Source: Clostridiales bacterium (GTDB taxonomy: Bacteria; Bacillota; Clostridia; DUPQ01). Taken from it: a stretch of DNA of 64,000 bases. Of this stretch, positions 1 to 9,136 are shown piece by piece. The stretch's first letter is position 1. Each line of letters starts with the position of its first letter. Below the pieces are notes generated by a model. It was given only the letters and a program-made list of their open reading frames with translations, did not search any database and was not told where the DNA came from. The DNA is taken from assembly GCA_023145435.1 (NCBI GenBank), contig JAGLDS010000009.1, forward strand, positions 1 through 64,000, given 5' to 3'. The translations under genes and the position numbers were made by a program.

Positions 1-557
1 AAATAATCAAAACCAAATTCATTATTTGTTCCATAGCAAATATCTTTTTGATAAGCTTTTTTACGCTCGATCGGATCTATGTCATGAATAACTAGACCTA
101 TACTCATCCCTAAATATTGATAGACTTTACCCATCCATTCACTGTCTCTTTTTGCTAGATAATCATTTACTGTTACAACATGTACACCCTCACCTGATAG
201 GGCATTTAAGTAAACAGGTAAAGTAGCTACTAAGGTTTTACCTTCCCCTGTTTTCATTTCTGCAATTCGTCCTTGATGTAATACTATACCACCAATTAAT
301 TGAACACGATAAGGGGTCATATTAAGAACACGCGTGGCAGCTTCTCTTACAGTTGCAAAAGCTCTTGGTAAAATTTCATCTAAAGTCTTTCCTTGTTTTA
401 ATTGCTCTTTGTATAAATTAGTATGTTCTTTTAACTGAGCATCACTAAGAAGACTAAATTCTTCTTGGTAACTTTCTATTTCATTAACTATTGGCATTAA
501 TCGTTTGATTTCTCTATCACTATATGAGCCAATAATTTTTCTTATTAGTTTTTTCAT
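1..557 (-). CDS. secA: Preprotein translocase ATPase SecA, N-terminal part (gene runs off the left edge)
   Basis: The minus-strand frame starts at an ATG at 557 ([16 protein letters not shown]) and stays open to base 1, giving about 185 residues of the SecA N-terminus. The SecA DEAD-type nucleotide-binding signature is visible: [15 protein letters not shown], the Walker A region [16 protein letters not shown] and the following [13 protein letters not shown] motif. SecA is the cytosolic motor that drives unfolded preproteins through SecYEG. The start codon lies 3 bases after the stop of the upstream yerC-like gene, so secA is the distal gene of the ymdB-lspA-rluD-tcdA-yerC run. The C-terminal scaffold and wing domains lie outside the window. 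Confidence 0.96.
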   Translation of the reverse strand, partial: MKKLIRKIIGSYSDREIKRLMPIVNEIESYQEEFSLLSDAQLKEHTNLYKEQLKQGKTLDEILPRAFATVREAATRVLNMTPYRVQLIGGIVLHQGRIAEMKTGEGKTLVATLPVYLNALSGEGVHVVTVNDYLAKRDSEWMGKVYQYLGMSIGLVIHDIDPIERKKAYQKDICYGTNNEFGFDY

Positions 558-560
558 GTA

Positions 561-857
561 CTATTTTCCTTCTTTTTCTATTTTATCTAATATTAATTTA
601 TATCCATCCGCGCCATATTGTAAGCACCTATTAACTCGGCTAATAGTCGCTGTACTAGCACCTGTTTCATTGATTATTTGTGAATATTTCTTACCTTTTT
701 GTAGCATCGCAGCTACCTCAAGTCGTTGTGCTATTGTATTTAATTCTTTCACTGTACAAATATCTTCAAAGAACATATAGCACTCTTTTACTGAATCAAT
801 CGTTAAGAAGGCTTCAAACAATTTGTCAATATGTTCATTTTTTATCTTATTATTCAT
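561..857 (-). CDS. yerC: YerC/TrpR-like DNA-binding protein
   Basis: A 98-residue protein of the YerC/YecD family, which shares the TrpR-type helix-turn-helix fold. The HTH is seen in the middle third: TIAQRLEVAAMLQKGKKYSQ then INETGASTATISRVNRCLQ, where ETGASTATISRVNR is the recognition helix region typical of TrpR and YerC. I chose the ATG at 857 because GGAGG lies 5 bases before it; an upstream in-frame ATG would add 22 residues without such a site. Family members usually have about 100 residues, which fits. It sits between tcdA and secA and is probably cotranscribed. The ligand and targets are unknown; a role in amino-acid or wall-related regulation would be a guess. Confidence 0.85.
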   Translation of the reverse strand: MNNKIKNEHIDKLFEAFLTIDSVKECYMFFEDICTVKELNTIAQRLEVAAMLQKGKKYSQIINETGASTATISRVNRCLQYGADGYKLILDKIEKEGK

Positions 858-888
858 CTTATCCTCCATTTGTACAATGTAAATTATA

Positions 889-1581
889 TCATATCCCAGT
901 AATTTTGTTGATAACATAACCACTAATTAATAACCCTGCAACAGAAGGTACAAACGAGATACTAGCTGGGACAGTTATATCATTTAATTCTCTATGAGGT
1001 ATTTCTGTTGAAAACAAAACATCTACTTTTTTTATATTTAATTTTCTAAGCTCAGTTCTAACTTTTCTAGCTAAAGGGCAAACTGTAGTTTTGAAAATAT
1101 CTTTTATATCAAATAATATTGGATTCACCTTATTACCTGTCCCCATAGATGAAATAATTGGAATGTTTTTTTCTTTAGAATATTTAATAATCGCTATTTT
1201 TGATGAAACGCTATCAATAGCATCAACAATATAATCTATATTCTCGTTTTTTAACAAATCTTCAATGTTTTTTTCATCTATAAAAACTTTAATACCTTTA
1301 ATGTTAACTAGCTTATTAATATCCATTGCTCTATTACAAATGGCATCTATTTTTGCTTGTCCAACTGTGCTATTTAAGGCAATAATTTGTCGATTAAGAT
1401 TTGATTTAGTTATATTTTCACAATCAATTACAATCAATTTACCAATACCTGCTCTAACTAATCCTTCTACAACATAAGAACCAACTCCACCTAATCCAAT
1501 TACACATATGCAACTAGACTGTAGCTTTTGATAAGCTTTAGGACCAATTAATTGAATTGTTCGCGAAGCAAAATCACTCAT
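889..1581 (-). CDS. tcdA: tRNA threonylcarbamoyladenosine dehydratase (TcdA/CsdL, E1-like)
   Basis: A 230-residue ThiF/MoeB/E1-like adenylating enzyme that cyclises t6A37 of ANN-decoding tRNAs to ct6A in an ATP-dependent reaction. The Rossmann nucleotide site GLGGVGSYVVEGLVRAGIG lies near residues 25-45, followed by the acidic VIDCENITKSNLNRQ motif typical of the family, and YIVDAIDSVSSK. The C-terminal FVPSVAGLLISGYVI helix also matches TcdA. The ATG at 1581 overlaps the rluD stop by 8 bases, suggesting translational coupling; a TTG at 1590 is an alternative start. Other E1-like enzymes (MoeB, ThiF) lack this C-terminus and usually sit in cofactor operons. Confidence 0.9.
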   Translation of the reverse strand: MSDFASRTIQLIGPKAYQKLQSSCICVIGLGGVGSYVVEGLVRAGIGKLIVIDCENITKSNLNRQIIALNSTVGQAKIDAICNRAMDINKLVNIKGIKVFIDEKNIEDLLKNENIDYIVDAIDSVSSKIAIIKYSKEKNIPIISSMGTGNKVNPILFDIKDIFKTTVCPLARKVRTELRKLNIKKVDVLFSTEIPHRELNDITVPASISFVPSVAGLLISGYVINKITGI

Positions 1582-2491
1582 ATAATTCAAGCCCTTGTAA
1601 TATTGATTGAAATTCTTTAGGTATGTCAGCTGTAAATTCTATATATTTTTTTGTAATGGGGTGTATAAATCCAAGTTTATTTGCATGAAGCATTTGTCCC
1701 TTAACTCCAAAACTATCTTTCTTATTTGTGTATAGTTCATCGCCCACAAGTGGATGTTTAATATATTTCATATGCACTCTTATCTGATGTGTTCTACCTG
1801 TTTCTAAAGTAGCTCTAATTAATGTATATCCTCGATATCTTATAAGCACTTCAAACGTAGTAAAGGCACGTTTTCCATTTGCTAAATTAACTGCCATTTT
1901 CTTTCTAAACTTAGGATCTCTTCCAATAGGAGCGTTAATGGTTCCACCTTTTTCGTTTATCATTCCATATGATAATGCAGTATATTCCCTAATAATATCA
2001 TGAGTTTTAAATAGTTTTGCTAAAAAATTATGAGCACTATTTGTTTTGGCAACCACTAGTAATCCTGTGGTATCTTTATCAATTCTATGAACAATTCCAG
2101 GTCTAATTAGTCCATTGATGTCTGATAGTTGTTCATTACAATAATGCATCAACCCATTTACTAATGTATGAGAATAATGACCAGGAGCTGGATGAACAAC
2201 TAATCCTTTTTGTTTGTTAATAATTAAGATTGCATCATCTTCATAAACGATATTAAGTGGTATTTTTTCAGCTCTTATATTAGTATCTTGCACATTTTCT
2301 TGTATAACAATAATTTCATCATTTAATTGAACTATGTATTTGGGTTTAACCGATTTACCATTTACTAGTACTTTTTGCTCTATGATACTTTTCTTAATAG
2401 CACTTCTGGAAAAATCAGATAACTCTCGCGCCAAATAAGCATCAATTCGCATCTTTTCATCTTTTACTATTAATGTAATTTTATTATTCAT
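1574..2491 (-). CDS. rluD: RluD/RluA-family 23S rRNA pseudouridine synthase
   Basis: A 305-residue pseudouridine synthase. An N-terminal S4 RNA-binding domain (about residues 10-70, RIDAYLARELSDFSRSAIKKS) precedes the RluA catalytic domain with GIVHRIDKDTTGLLVVAKT, where the Asp of the HRIDKDTTG motif is the catalytic nucleophile. The C-terminal RTHQIRVHMKYIKHPLVGD is the second signature. The start is set at 2491: its ATG overlaps the lspA stop, and an AAGGAGG lies upstream inside lspA. The lspA-rluD pairing is common in Bacillota. Exact target uridines cannot be read from sequence; the RluD-type assignment follows length and the S4 domain. Confidence 0.92.
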   Translation of the reverse strand: MNNKITLIVKDEKMRIDAYLARELSDFSRSAIKKSIIEQKVLVNGKSVKPKYIVQLNDEIIVIQENVQDTNIRAEKIPLNIVYEDDAILIINKQKGLVVHPAPGHYSHTLVNGLMHYCNEQLSDINGLIRPGIVHRIDKDTTGLLVVAKTNSAHNFLAKLFKTHDIIREYTALSYGMINEKGGTINAPIGRDPKFRKKMAVNLANGKRAFTTFEVLIRYRGYTLIRATLETGRTHQIRVHMKYIKHPLVGDELYTNKKDSFGVKGQMLHANKLGFIHPITKKYIEFTADIPKEFQSILQGLELYE

Positions 2492-2972
2492 CCTTTTTTG
2501 GTTCCTCCTTGAATATGAAAAGGACATAGATACTAAGCAGTATGGTTCCAATAACAACACACATATCTGCTACATTAAAAATTGGAAAATCATATGAAAA
2601 TATATAAAAATCCAAGAAATCAGTAACTTCCATAAACATAGCTCGGTCTATAAGATTTCCTATGGCTCCTGCTATAATTACACCTAGTGAAATAACTGCC
2701 ATTTTATGTTCCATACTTAACATGAAAACGATTAATACAATTGTGACAATGCCACTTAAAATTGCTAAAGCAATTGTTGCATCTTGAAACATTCCCCATG
2801 CAGCTCCTGAATTTTTATGATGAGTAATATAGAAAAAATCTGAAATAATTTCACTTTTTTCAAAGTATAAATAATTTGCTTTAATATACCATTTCGACAA
2901 TTGGTCAATCCCAATTAAAATAACGGATAATAGTAACCAACCTATATTTTTTTTATATATTTTCAATTTCAT
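2484..2972 (-). CDS. lspA: Lipoprotein signal peptidase LspA (signal peptidase II)
   Basis: A 162-residue membrane aspartic protease that cleaves the signal peptide of prolipoproteins after lipidation. Four hydrophobic segments are seen, with the catalytic motifs GAIGNLIDRAMFMEVTDFLD and FPIFNVADMCVVIG holding the two conserved Asp residues, and the conserved N-terminal IDQLSKWYI. Its ATG lies 20 bases inside the end of ymdB with an AGAGAG ribosome site, so the two are probably coupled. Substrates in this window include the predicted lipoproteins at 17892-19034 and 34541-34978. Confidence 0.96.
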   Translation of the reverse strand: MKLKIYKKNIGWLLLSVILIGIDQLSKWYIKANYLYFEKSEIISDFFYITHHKNSGAAWGMFQDATIALAILSGIVTIVLIVFMLSMEHKMAVISLGVIIAGAIGNLIDRAMFMEVTDFLDFYIFSYDFPIFNVADMCVVIGTILLSIYVLFIFKEEPKKDE

Positions 2973-3735
2973 AAATTCTCTCTATTCTAGTACATTTCCC
3001 ATTTTCTTCATCTATTTGTACAAAAACACCATTAAGTTGATTAGCTCCTTTTTGTGGTTTGAAGTAATCAGAAATTCCAGTTGTAAATTTATTTATAACA
3101 ATTTCACGATCACTTCCTATAATCCCTTCAAAAGGTCCTGTCATACCTGCATCAGTAATAAATCCAGTTCCATAAGGTAAAATTCTCTCATCCGCTGTCT
3201 GAACATGTGTGTGTGTTCCTAAAACAGCACTTACTCGTCCATCAAAATAATACCCAAAGGCAATTTTTTCACTCGTTGCTTCTCCATGGAAATCAACTAG
3301 CACACACTTAGTTTCCTCTTTAATTTTAGGTAAAGCTTCGTCCAAGGTAATAAATGGATTATTACACGGAATCATCCCTACTTGCCCAGACATATTAATT
3401 ACAGCTAATTTCTTTTTATTTTTTTCAATAATCACTGCTCCTTTACCTGGAGCAAGAGAAGAATAGTTCATTGGTCTAAGAACTGTATCTACAGATTCAA
3501 TGAAATTTAGTACTTCTTTTTTAGACCATATGTGATTACCAGAAGTTATTATGTCACAACCATATGAGAAAATTTCATTTGCTACAGCATAATTAATACC
3601 TTTCCCACCGGCCATGTTTTCTCCATTACACACAACAAAATCAACTTCATATTTTTCTATCAAGTTTTTACTATGTTTCTTAAAAAACAATCTTCCCGCT
3701 TTAAAGCAGATATCTCCAATAAATAGAATATTCAT
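2953..3735 (-). CDS. ymdB: YmdB-family metallophosphoesterase (2',3'-cyclic nucleotide phosphodiesterase)
   Basis: A 260-residue protein of the YmdB family, a dinuclear metal phosphodiesterase active on 2',3'-cyclic nucleotides in Bacillus, with effects on motility and biofilm choice. Metal-binding motifs are in order: MNILFIGDICFKAGR, VCNGENMAGGKGI, SGNHIWSKKE, VDFHGEATSEK and the late LGTHTHVQTADERI. It follows rny after a short gap that holds only an intrinsic terminator, the standard rny-ymdB order. No separate promoter is seen in the 46-base gap, so expression probably depends on readthrough from rny, or on a promoter inside rny. Confidence 0.93.
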   Translation of the reverse strand: MNILFIGDICFKAGRLFFKKHSKNLIEKYEVDFVVCNGENMAGGKGINYAVANEIFSYGCDIITSGNHIWSKKEVLNFIESVDTVLRPMNYSSLAPGKGAVIIEKNKKKLAVINMSGQVGMIPCNNPFITLDEALPKIKEETKCVLVDFHGEATSEKIAFGYYFDGRVSAVLGTHTHVQTADERILPYGTGFITDAGMTGPFEGIIGSDREIVINKFTTGISDYFKPQKGANQLNGVFVQIDEENGKCTRIERIYEIENI

Positions 3736-3753
3736 ATAGGTACTTTCTTACTA

Positions 3754-3780
3754 GAAAAAACGCGGGTTTCCCCGCGTCTT
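3754..3780 (-). terminator. Intrinsic terminator after rny
   Basis: On the minus strand ACGCGGG-GAAA-CCCGCGT forms a 7-bp GC-rich stem with a GNRA tetraloop and runs into six T residues. It begins 2 bases after the rny stop codon and ends about 20 bases before ymdB, so it separates rny from the ymdB-secA operon and probably allows partial readthrough. Confidence 0.9.
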
Positions 3781-3781
3781 C

Positions 3782-5353
3782 TTATTTTGCATAATCAACT
3801 GCTCTTAATTCTCTTATTACATTTACTTTTATCTGTCCTGGATATTCCATTTCATCTTCAATCTTTTCAACAATCTCACGACACTTCAATGTGATATTTT
3901 CATCAGTAACTTCAGTTGGTTTGACCATTACTCTTATTTCTCTACCAGCTTGTACTGCATAAGACTTTTCAACACCATCAAATGAACTTGCAATTTTTTC
4001 TAATTTTTCAATTCTCTTTACATAAGTTTCTAATGTTTCTCTTCTAGCACCTGGTCTAGCTGCTGAAATAGCATCAGCTGCTTGAACTAATACAGAATAT
4101 ACATTATCCGCTTCTTCATCTCCATGATGAGATAACACAGCATTTAGAATAACATCATTTTCTTTATACTTTTTAATAATATCCGCTCCAAGATATACAT
4201 GAGAGCCTTCCATTTCAAAGTCAATTGACTTTCCAATATCATGAAGCATTCCTGCTCTTTTAGCTAATTTAGGGTCTAATCCTAACTCACTTGCCATTAC
4301 TCCTGCTAAATGAGCTACTTCGATTGAATGTTTTAAAATATTTTGCCCATAACTTGTACGATATTTTAAACGTCCAATTAATCTAACTAATTCAGGGTGT
4401 AATCCATGAACACCCATTTCAAAGGTAACTCTGTCGCCTTCTTTCTTAATGGTATTTTCAATGTCTTTTTTAGCTTTATTCACCATTTCTTCTATTCTAG
4501 CTGGATGGATTCTACCATCAACAATTAGTTTTTCAAGAGCGATTCTTGCGATTTCTCTTCTAATCGGGTCAAATCCTGATAGCACTACGGCTTCTGGTGT
4601 ATCATCAATAATTAAATCTATTCCAGTTAATGTTTCAAGTGTTCTAATATTTCGTCCTTCGCGGCCAATAATTCTTCCCTTCATATCATCATTTGGTAGT
4701 GCTACTACAGACACAGTCGATTCAGCAACATACTCAGGTGCACAACTTTGAATAGCCGTTGCAATAATATCTTGGGATATTTGTTCAGAAGCTTCTTTTA
4801 CTTGTGTTTCATGGTTTCGTAAAATAGCTACCTTTTCCATTTTTAGTTTATCTTCAAGTAGACTTAACAGATATTTTTTTGCTTCTTCTTTCGAAAGATT
4901 CGCAACTGTTTCTAGTTTTAGCATCTGCTTTTCAAGTACTTTATCAACTTCTTTTTCTTTATTTTCAACTTCGTTCACTTTACTTTTTAATGATTCTTCT
5001 TTTTGTTCAAAATGATCATTTTTTTTGTCAAGATTTTCTTCCTTTTGAAGAACTCTTCTTTCAAGTCTTGAAACTTCTGTTCTTCTTTCTTTAATGTCTC
5101 TTTCCAGGTTCACTTTCGTCTTGTGGATTTCTTCTTTGGCATCTATCATTATTTCTCTTTTTCTAGCCTCGGCTTTTTTTTCACCTTCTGCTAAAATTCT
5201 ATCTGCCTCAGCTTTCGCCCCACCTATTTGCTTTTCAGCTTTTCTTTTTCTAAACGTTATACCAAGTAGGAACATCATGATTCCTACTAATAATACAAAA
5301 GCTACACCGGAGATAAGAAACATAGTTGTTAGTTTGGTTAATCCGATTGTCAT
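3782..5353 (-). CDS. rny: Ribonuclease Y
   Basis: A 523-residue RNase Y, the membrane-anchored endoribonuclease that starts mRNA decay in many Gram-positive bacteria. Domains in order: one N-terminal transmembrane helix (about 10-30), a long charged coiled coil (about 35-160), a KH RNA-binding domain with [19 protein letters not shown] near 230, and an HD hydrolase domain with [10 protein letters not shown] and AGMLHDIGK. Length matches the family. AAGGAGG lies 7 bases before the ATG. Upstream is a consensus promoter at 5431-5459 and downstream a strong terminator, so it is likely a one-gene unit with readthrough into ymdB. Confidence 0.97.
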   Translation of the reverse strand: MTIGLTKLTTMFLISGVAFVLLVGIMMFLLGITFRKRKAEKQIGGAKAEADRILAEGEKKAEARKREIMIDAKEEIHKTKVNLERDIKERRTEVSRLERRVLQKEENLDKKNDHFEQKEESLKSKVNEVENKEKEVDKVLEKQMLKLETVANLSKEEAKKYLLSLLEDKLKMEKVAILRNHETQVKEASEQISQDIIATAIQSCAPEYVAESTVSVVALPNDDMKGRIIGREGRNIRTLETLTGIDLIIDDTPEAVVLSGFDPIRREIARIALEKLIVDGRIHPARIEEMVNKAKKDIENTIKKEGDRVTFEMGVHGLHPELVRLIGRLKYRTSYGQNILKHSIEVAHLAGVMASELGLDPKLAKRAGMLHDIGKSIDFEMEGSHVYLGADIIKKYKENDVILNAVLSHHGDEEADNVYSVLVQAADAISAARPGARRETLETYVKRIEKLEKIASSFDGVEKSYAVQAGREIRVMVKPTEVTDENITLKCREIVEKIEDEMEYPGQIKVNVIRELRAVDYAK

Positions 5354-5430
5354 TACTATACCTCCTTATTAATTTATCAATGTTCAATATAATATAAAAT
5401 GTATTAAATTATTTTCACATTTACTTTATA

Positions 5431-5459
5431 ATTCTATAGGTCAAAAGGGTTACTGTCAA
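5431..5459 (-). promoter_or_regulatory. Promoter of rny
   Basis: On the minus strand a perfect TTGACA (5454-5459) is spaced 17 bases from TAGAAT (5431-5436). It points at rny, leaving a leader of about 70 bases. The rest of the 215-base gap to the ABC permease gene shows only AT-rich sequence. Confidence 0.75.
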
Positions 5460-5568
5460 GATAATTGAGTACTATTATAAAGTTTATAATTCGCGTTTAT
5501 TTCTTTTTTAGATCTTAAGTTCTTGTACTCGCTTTAACATATATAAATAAATTTATTTTATAAAATAC

Positions 5569-7212
5569 TCACTCAATCTTCATGATTTTTCTGTATGCTG
5601 ATTTACATATTAATTGATACAATCCATAATTAACAAGTGCAAATCCCACAATGAAAATTATTATTGATAAACCTATGGAAAATTGAAACATAAATGTCCC
5701 AACTGCTGCTAATGCTGCTATAACCATACTAAGTAACATATTAAACATTAAATTCATATTTTGTTTAGCAGCTTTCACCTCATTATCCCAGTTAAGTTTA
5801 GGGTGAGATAAATCAATTAGTAAACCTGTTAATCTTGTAAGTAAAACACTATTAGCTCCAGCAATTAACAATAAAATTAAGATGAGTATATTTATTTGTA
5901 ATATTACAGTAATTACTAGAAGAGTAATAATCATTCCAAGTAGCGATACTATTAATCCAGATAGTAATTTTGCTTTAATTTGATTATCAATTGTCATTGG
6001 TAAGTACTTCATTATATAGAGTTGTTCACCTTCTCTAGAAATACATGTAGCAGTAATACCATTCATACCACTAATAAAAGCAAAAAAAGCAAAAGAAATA
6101 CCAATCAATAATCCAGCTGATGATAATTGTGAAGTATATTTAATAGCTGCATTAACTAATGTATCCAAATCTCCAGTACTGACAAAGGCAATTATAAAGA
6201 TAAGGGGCATTAAATAGTCCATTAATGCTAAATTCATAAAATATATTGGCGTTCTAAAAATTAATTTAAGTTCTTTAATAGTATAAGCTAAAATATTATT
6301 TTCACTTTTTTTAAAACTAGCACTTGATAGTTTATAATCTCTTTTTGCTACTTGTTGACTGATTCCAAGAACACCTCTAAAATACAAAATTTTTGCCACA
6401 ATCATAAACAATAAAAATGCAACAATAGCAATAACAATAAAAATCAATAATTGAAAGAATTGGCCATTAGTAATGGCCAATGTGGCATTTTTAATACCAG
6501 GAAAATATGAAGCAATCTGATTTACAAGATTTAATGAACCGTCTGACATCATTTGTTCTATGGCTTCTTTTGATTCTAATCTTACAAAAAAAGATTGTAA
6601 GTAAAAATTTAAACCAAGCCCAATTCCCAATCCTAATAAACCAGATATCAATGTAAATCTATCTTTATTAATTGCTTTTTTTGAAAAGCTCATTATCGAA
6701 ACAATAACAATTGAAGAAATTGATAATGGTAATATTGGTAAAAATATAAATACAAGAAGTGAAGCTAAATAATAAACAACTCCAAACCCACCTGCAATAC
6801 CACATCCAATAATCACTGGACCTACAAATATAATTAAGGTCAAATACTCATATAATAATGTTGTTAAGAAACGTGATGCAATAATTTCTTCAGGTTTTAA
6901 AGGTAGTGCTAAATAATGTGGAATATCTTTTGCTAGATAATATGATGATATTGTGTAAAACATTCCAAATAATAATACAACTAAACTTCCACCTGCTAAA
7001 CTTAAAGCAATAACTACATTCCCTTGGCCAATCAGCTCTAATGCTGTGTATAACTCTTTTGATAACAAGACAAATGTACTAACCATAGGAAGAAATGCAA
7101 TTAAAATAAACAAACCAATTAAAGGTTTCTTGAATTTTTGTTTCTTTTTTGTAACATCACCTCTAAAAGCCATAATGAGAGCCACTTTTAAAAGTTTTAC
7201 AGTATTATTCAT
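5569..7212 (-). CDS. ABC transporter permease (ABC-2-like, large)
   Basis: A 547-residue polytopic protein with about twelve hydrophobic segments, for example VVIALSLAGGSLVVLLFGMF and MVIAALAAVGTFMFQFSIGL, and a soluble stretch near the middle. It is the membrane partner of the ATPase immediately upstream; its ATG overlaps that gene by 8 bases. Two-gene ATPase plus large permease units of this sort are common exporters in Clostridia, but the substrate cannot be inferred. The N-terminal RGDVTKKKQKFKKP segment is basic, consistent with a cytoplasmic N-terminus. Confidence 0.85.
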   Translation of the reverse strand: MNNTVKLLKVALIMAFRGDVTKKKQKFKKPLIGLFILIAFLPMVSTFVLLSKELYTALELIGQGNVVIALSLAGGSLVVLLFGMFYTISSYYLAKDIPHYLALPLKPEEIIASRFLTTLLYEYLTLIIFVGPVIIGCGIAGGFGVVYYLASLLVFIFLPILPLSISSIVIVSIMSFSKKAINKDRFTLISGLLGLGIGLGLNFYLQSFFVRLESKEAIEQMMSDGSLNLVNQIASYFPGIKNATLAITNGQFFQLLIFIVIAIVAFLLFMIVAKILYFRGVLGISQQVAKRDYKLSSASFKKSENNILAYTIKELKLIFRTPIYFMNLALMDYLMPLIFIIAFVSTGDLDTLVNAAIKYTSQLSSAGLLIGISFAFFAFISGMNGITATCISREGEQLYIMKYLPMTIDNQIKAKLLSGLIVSLLGMIITLLVITVILQINILILILLLIAGANSVLLTRLTGLLIDLSHPKLNWDNEVKAAKQNMNLMFNMLLSMVIAALAAVGTFMFQFSIGLSIIIFIVGFALVNYGLYQLICKSAYRKIMKIE

Positions 7213-7930
7213 TTTCTGTCATCTCCAAGAACATTTTTTCAAGACTTGACTCTAAAGAAACTTGCTTCTTCATTTCCTCTAAAGTCCCAACAAATAATAT
7301 TTTACCATTATTGATAACAGCAATTCGATCACATACTTTCTCAGCTACTTCCAATACATGAGTAGAAAACATAACCGTTTTATTATTTTTTGCATGTTTT
7401 TTCATCATCTCTTTTAAAACAAATGATGATTTTGGATCTAATCCTGTTAGTGGTTCATCAAGTATCCATACATCAGGATTATGTAGTAAGACTCCCATGA
7501 CAACAATTTTTTGTCTCATTCCATGAGAATAACTCTGGATTTTATCATCAAGGGCTTGAATCATTTCAAATTGTTCACCTAACTCTTCAATTTTAGTTTT
7601 TCGTTGTTCCTTTGATACTTGATAAATATCTGCCATAAAATTTAAATATTCAATTCCTTTTAGTCTCTCAAAAATATTAGGATTATCAGAAACATACCCC
7701 ATTACTCTTTTTGCTTCAATTGGTTTTTTTGCAATATCTAAATCATTAATAACAATTGTTCCTTCATCAATTGGTAATATCCCTGTTATCATTTTTATAG
7801 TTGTTGTCTTTCCAGCACCATTCGGTCCTAAAAATCCAAATATTTCTCCGTCTTTAATAGAAAGTGTAATGTCGTCAACAGCCTTTATATCATTTCCATA
7901 AACTTTTGTTACATTGCTTATTTGAATCAT
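7205..7930 (-). CDS. ABC transporter ATP-binding protein
   Basis: A 241-residue nucleotide-binding subunit. Walker A is FLGPNGAGKTTTIKM, the Q-loop lies at GYVSDN, the signature is SYSHGMRQKIVV and Walker B is DVWILDEPLTGLDP, followed by the H-loop FSTHVLEVAEK. The layout matches the CcmA/NatA-like exporter subfamily that pairs with ABC-2 permeases. AGGAGG lies upstream of the ATG at 7930. Its promoter region is shared with abrB, which runs the other way; an extended -10 (TGATAGAAT on the minus strand, about 7953-7961) is a candidate start site. Confidence 0.92.
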   Translation of the reverse strand: MIQISNVTKVYGNDIKAVDDITLSIKDGEIFGFLGPNGAGKTTTIKMITGILPIDEGTIVINDLDIAKKPIEAKRVMGYVSDNPNIFERLKGIEYLNFMADIYQVSKEQRKTKIEELGEQFEMIQALDDKIQSYSHGMRQKIVVMGVLLHNPDVWILDEPLTGLDPKSSFVLKEMMKKHAKNNKTVMFSTHVLEVAEKVCDRIAVINNGKILFVGTLEEMKKQVSLESSLEKMFLEMTENE

Positions 7931-7959
7931 TTAATTACCCTCCTAGTATCTATTCTATC

Positions 7960-7979
7960 AAAAAACACCTTATTGGTGT
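7960..7979 (-). terminator. Intrinsic terminator in the abrB/ABC divergent region
   Basis: On the minus strand ACACC-AATAA-GGTGT is followed by six T. The stem is only 5 bp. The only minus-strand transcripts that can reach it come from rsmI, which would first run antisense through abrB. It lies just upstream of the abrB -35 box. Confidence 0.5.
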
Positions 7980-7981
7980 AC

Positions 7982-8010
7982 TTGTTTTACCAGAAAAATA
8001 GTGCTATGAT
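7982..8010 (+). promoter_or_regulatory. Promoter of abrB
   Basis: TTGTTT (7982-7987), a 17-base spacer and TATGAT (8005-8010) lie about 38 bases before the TTG start codon of abrB. Confidence 0.55.
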
Positions 8011-8047
8011 AAAAATAGGAAAAAGCTTAAAATCTGGAGGTAATATT

Positions 8048-8299
8048 TTGAAAAATGTTGGAATCGTAAGAAAGGTTGACGAACTTGGTAGAATTGTTGT
8101 TCCAATTGAACTACGAAGATCATTAGGTATTGGTGACAGAGCTGAAGTAGAAATCTATCTTGATGATGATAATAAGCGAATCATCTTACGTAAACATCAG
8201 CCAATGTGTGCATTTTGTCAAAGTGAAGAAAATATCATTTCTTACAAAAATCAACTAATCTGTAAAACTTGTGTTAATGAAATTGGAGAAGATAAATAA
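8048..8299 (+). CDS. abrB: AbrB-family transition-state regulator with C-terminal zinc ribbon
   Basis: An 83-residue DNA-binding protein. The N-terminal swapped-hairpin AbrB domain is clear (GIVRKVDELGRIVVPIELRR, then GDRAEVEIYLDDDN). The C-terminus has four cysteines, CAFCQSEEN and LICKTCV, the zinc-ribbon form found in clostridial AbrB/Abh proteins. The start is TTG at 8048, preceded by GGAGG with a 7-base spacer; a longer frame from 7922 runs through the promoter and is unlikely. AbrB regulators control post-exponential genes, but targets cannot be named here. The gene stops 3 bases short of the end of the convergent rsmI. Confidence 0.92.
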   Translation: MKNVGIVRKVDELGRIVVPIELRRSLGIGDRAEVEIYLDDDNKRIILRKHQPMCAFCQSEENIISYKNQLICKTCVNEIGEDK

Positions 8300-8302
8300 T
8301 TA

Positions 8303-9136
8303 TTATTTATTAATAATTGAATAAACATCACGTCTTGACATGTTTTTTTCTTTTGTAATTATTCTCATTGCATCTTTTCTTGAATAATTTTGTTCTAACA
8401 ACTGTTGATATCTTATATCAACTGGTATATTGCTATTTACATTCACAACATTAGAAATACCACCTTTGATTATTATAACAAATTCTCCCTTAGGTGTTTT
8501 GCTCTCATAATTATCAATCATACTTTTTAGTGTTCCCCTAATAACCTCTTCATATATTTTTGTTATTTCTCTAACAATTGAAATTTCACGCTCTTCTTCA
8601 ATATATTCTGCTAGGTAATTTAATGTTTTTAGCAATCTATGAGGAGCTTCATATAAAATTATTGTTTTTTCTTCATTTGCTAATTTTTCTAATTCGCTTT
8701 TTCTCTTTTTATTATCTATAGGTAAAAATCCATAAAAAGCAAATTGACTAGTTGGCAATCCTGAAATCATTAATGCAGAAATCGCAGCTGATGGTCCTGG
8801 AATAACGCTAACAGTTAATAAAGCTTCATAAAATCCCTTCACAAGTTCTTCCCCTGGGTCAGAAATACCTGGACACCCTGCATCAGATACAAGGGCAATA
8901 ATCTTGCCTTCTTTTGCAAAATTAATTAGTTCTTCACCGCGACTTATTTTATTGTGTTCATGGTAACTTATCATTTTCTTTTTAATTTTAAAATGATGTA
9001 ACAACTTACCAGTTTGTCTTGTATCTTCACATGCAACGATATCACAACTTTCTAGTATTTCTAATGCTCTACTTGAAATATCGCCTAGATTACCAATAGG
9101 TGTAGCTATTAAATATAACATTATTTTATCGCTCAT
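8303..9136 (-). CDS. rsmI: 16S rRNA (cytidine1402-2'-O)-methyltransferase RsmI
   Basis: A 277-residue tetrapyrrole-methylase-fold enzyme that 2'-O-methylates C1402 in the ribosomal decoding centre using SAM. Signatures in order: LYLIATPIGNLGDISSRALE, CEDTRQTGKLLHH, LVSDAGCPGISDPGEE, IPGPSAAISALMISGLPTS, FYGFLPIDNKKRKSEL and YEAPHRLLKTL. The C-terminal extension fits family length. Its ATG overlaps the upstream methyltransferase stop by 4 bases, a coupled pair that is commonly seen. It converges with abrB with a 3-base gap. Confidence 0.95.
   Translation of the reverse strand: MSDKIMLYLIATPIGNLGDISSRALEILESCDIVACEDTRQTGKLLHHFKIKKKMISYHEHNKISRGEELINFAKEGKIIALVSDAGCPGISDPGEELVKGFYEALLTVSVIPGPSAAISALMISGLPTSQFAFYGFLPIDNKKRKSELEKLANEEKTIILYEAPHRLLKTLNYLAEYIEEEREISIVREITKIYEEVIRGTLKSMIDNYESKTPKGEFVIIIKGGISNVVNVNSNIPVDIRYQQLLEQNYSRKDAMRIITKEKNMSRRDVYSIINK

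Noticed and set aside
7922-8047. A longer abrB start with an N-terminal extension
   Set aside because: The extension runs through the -35 and -10 of the gene; the TTG at 8048 has GGAGG at good spacing and gives the standard AbrB N-terminus.
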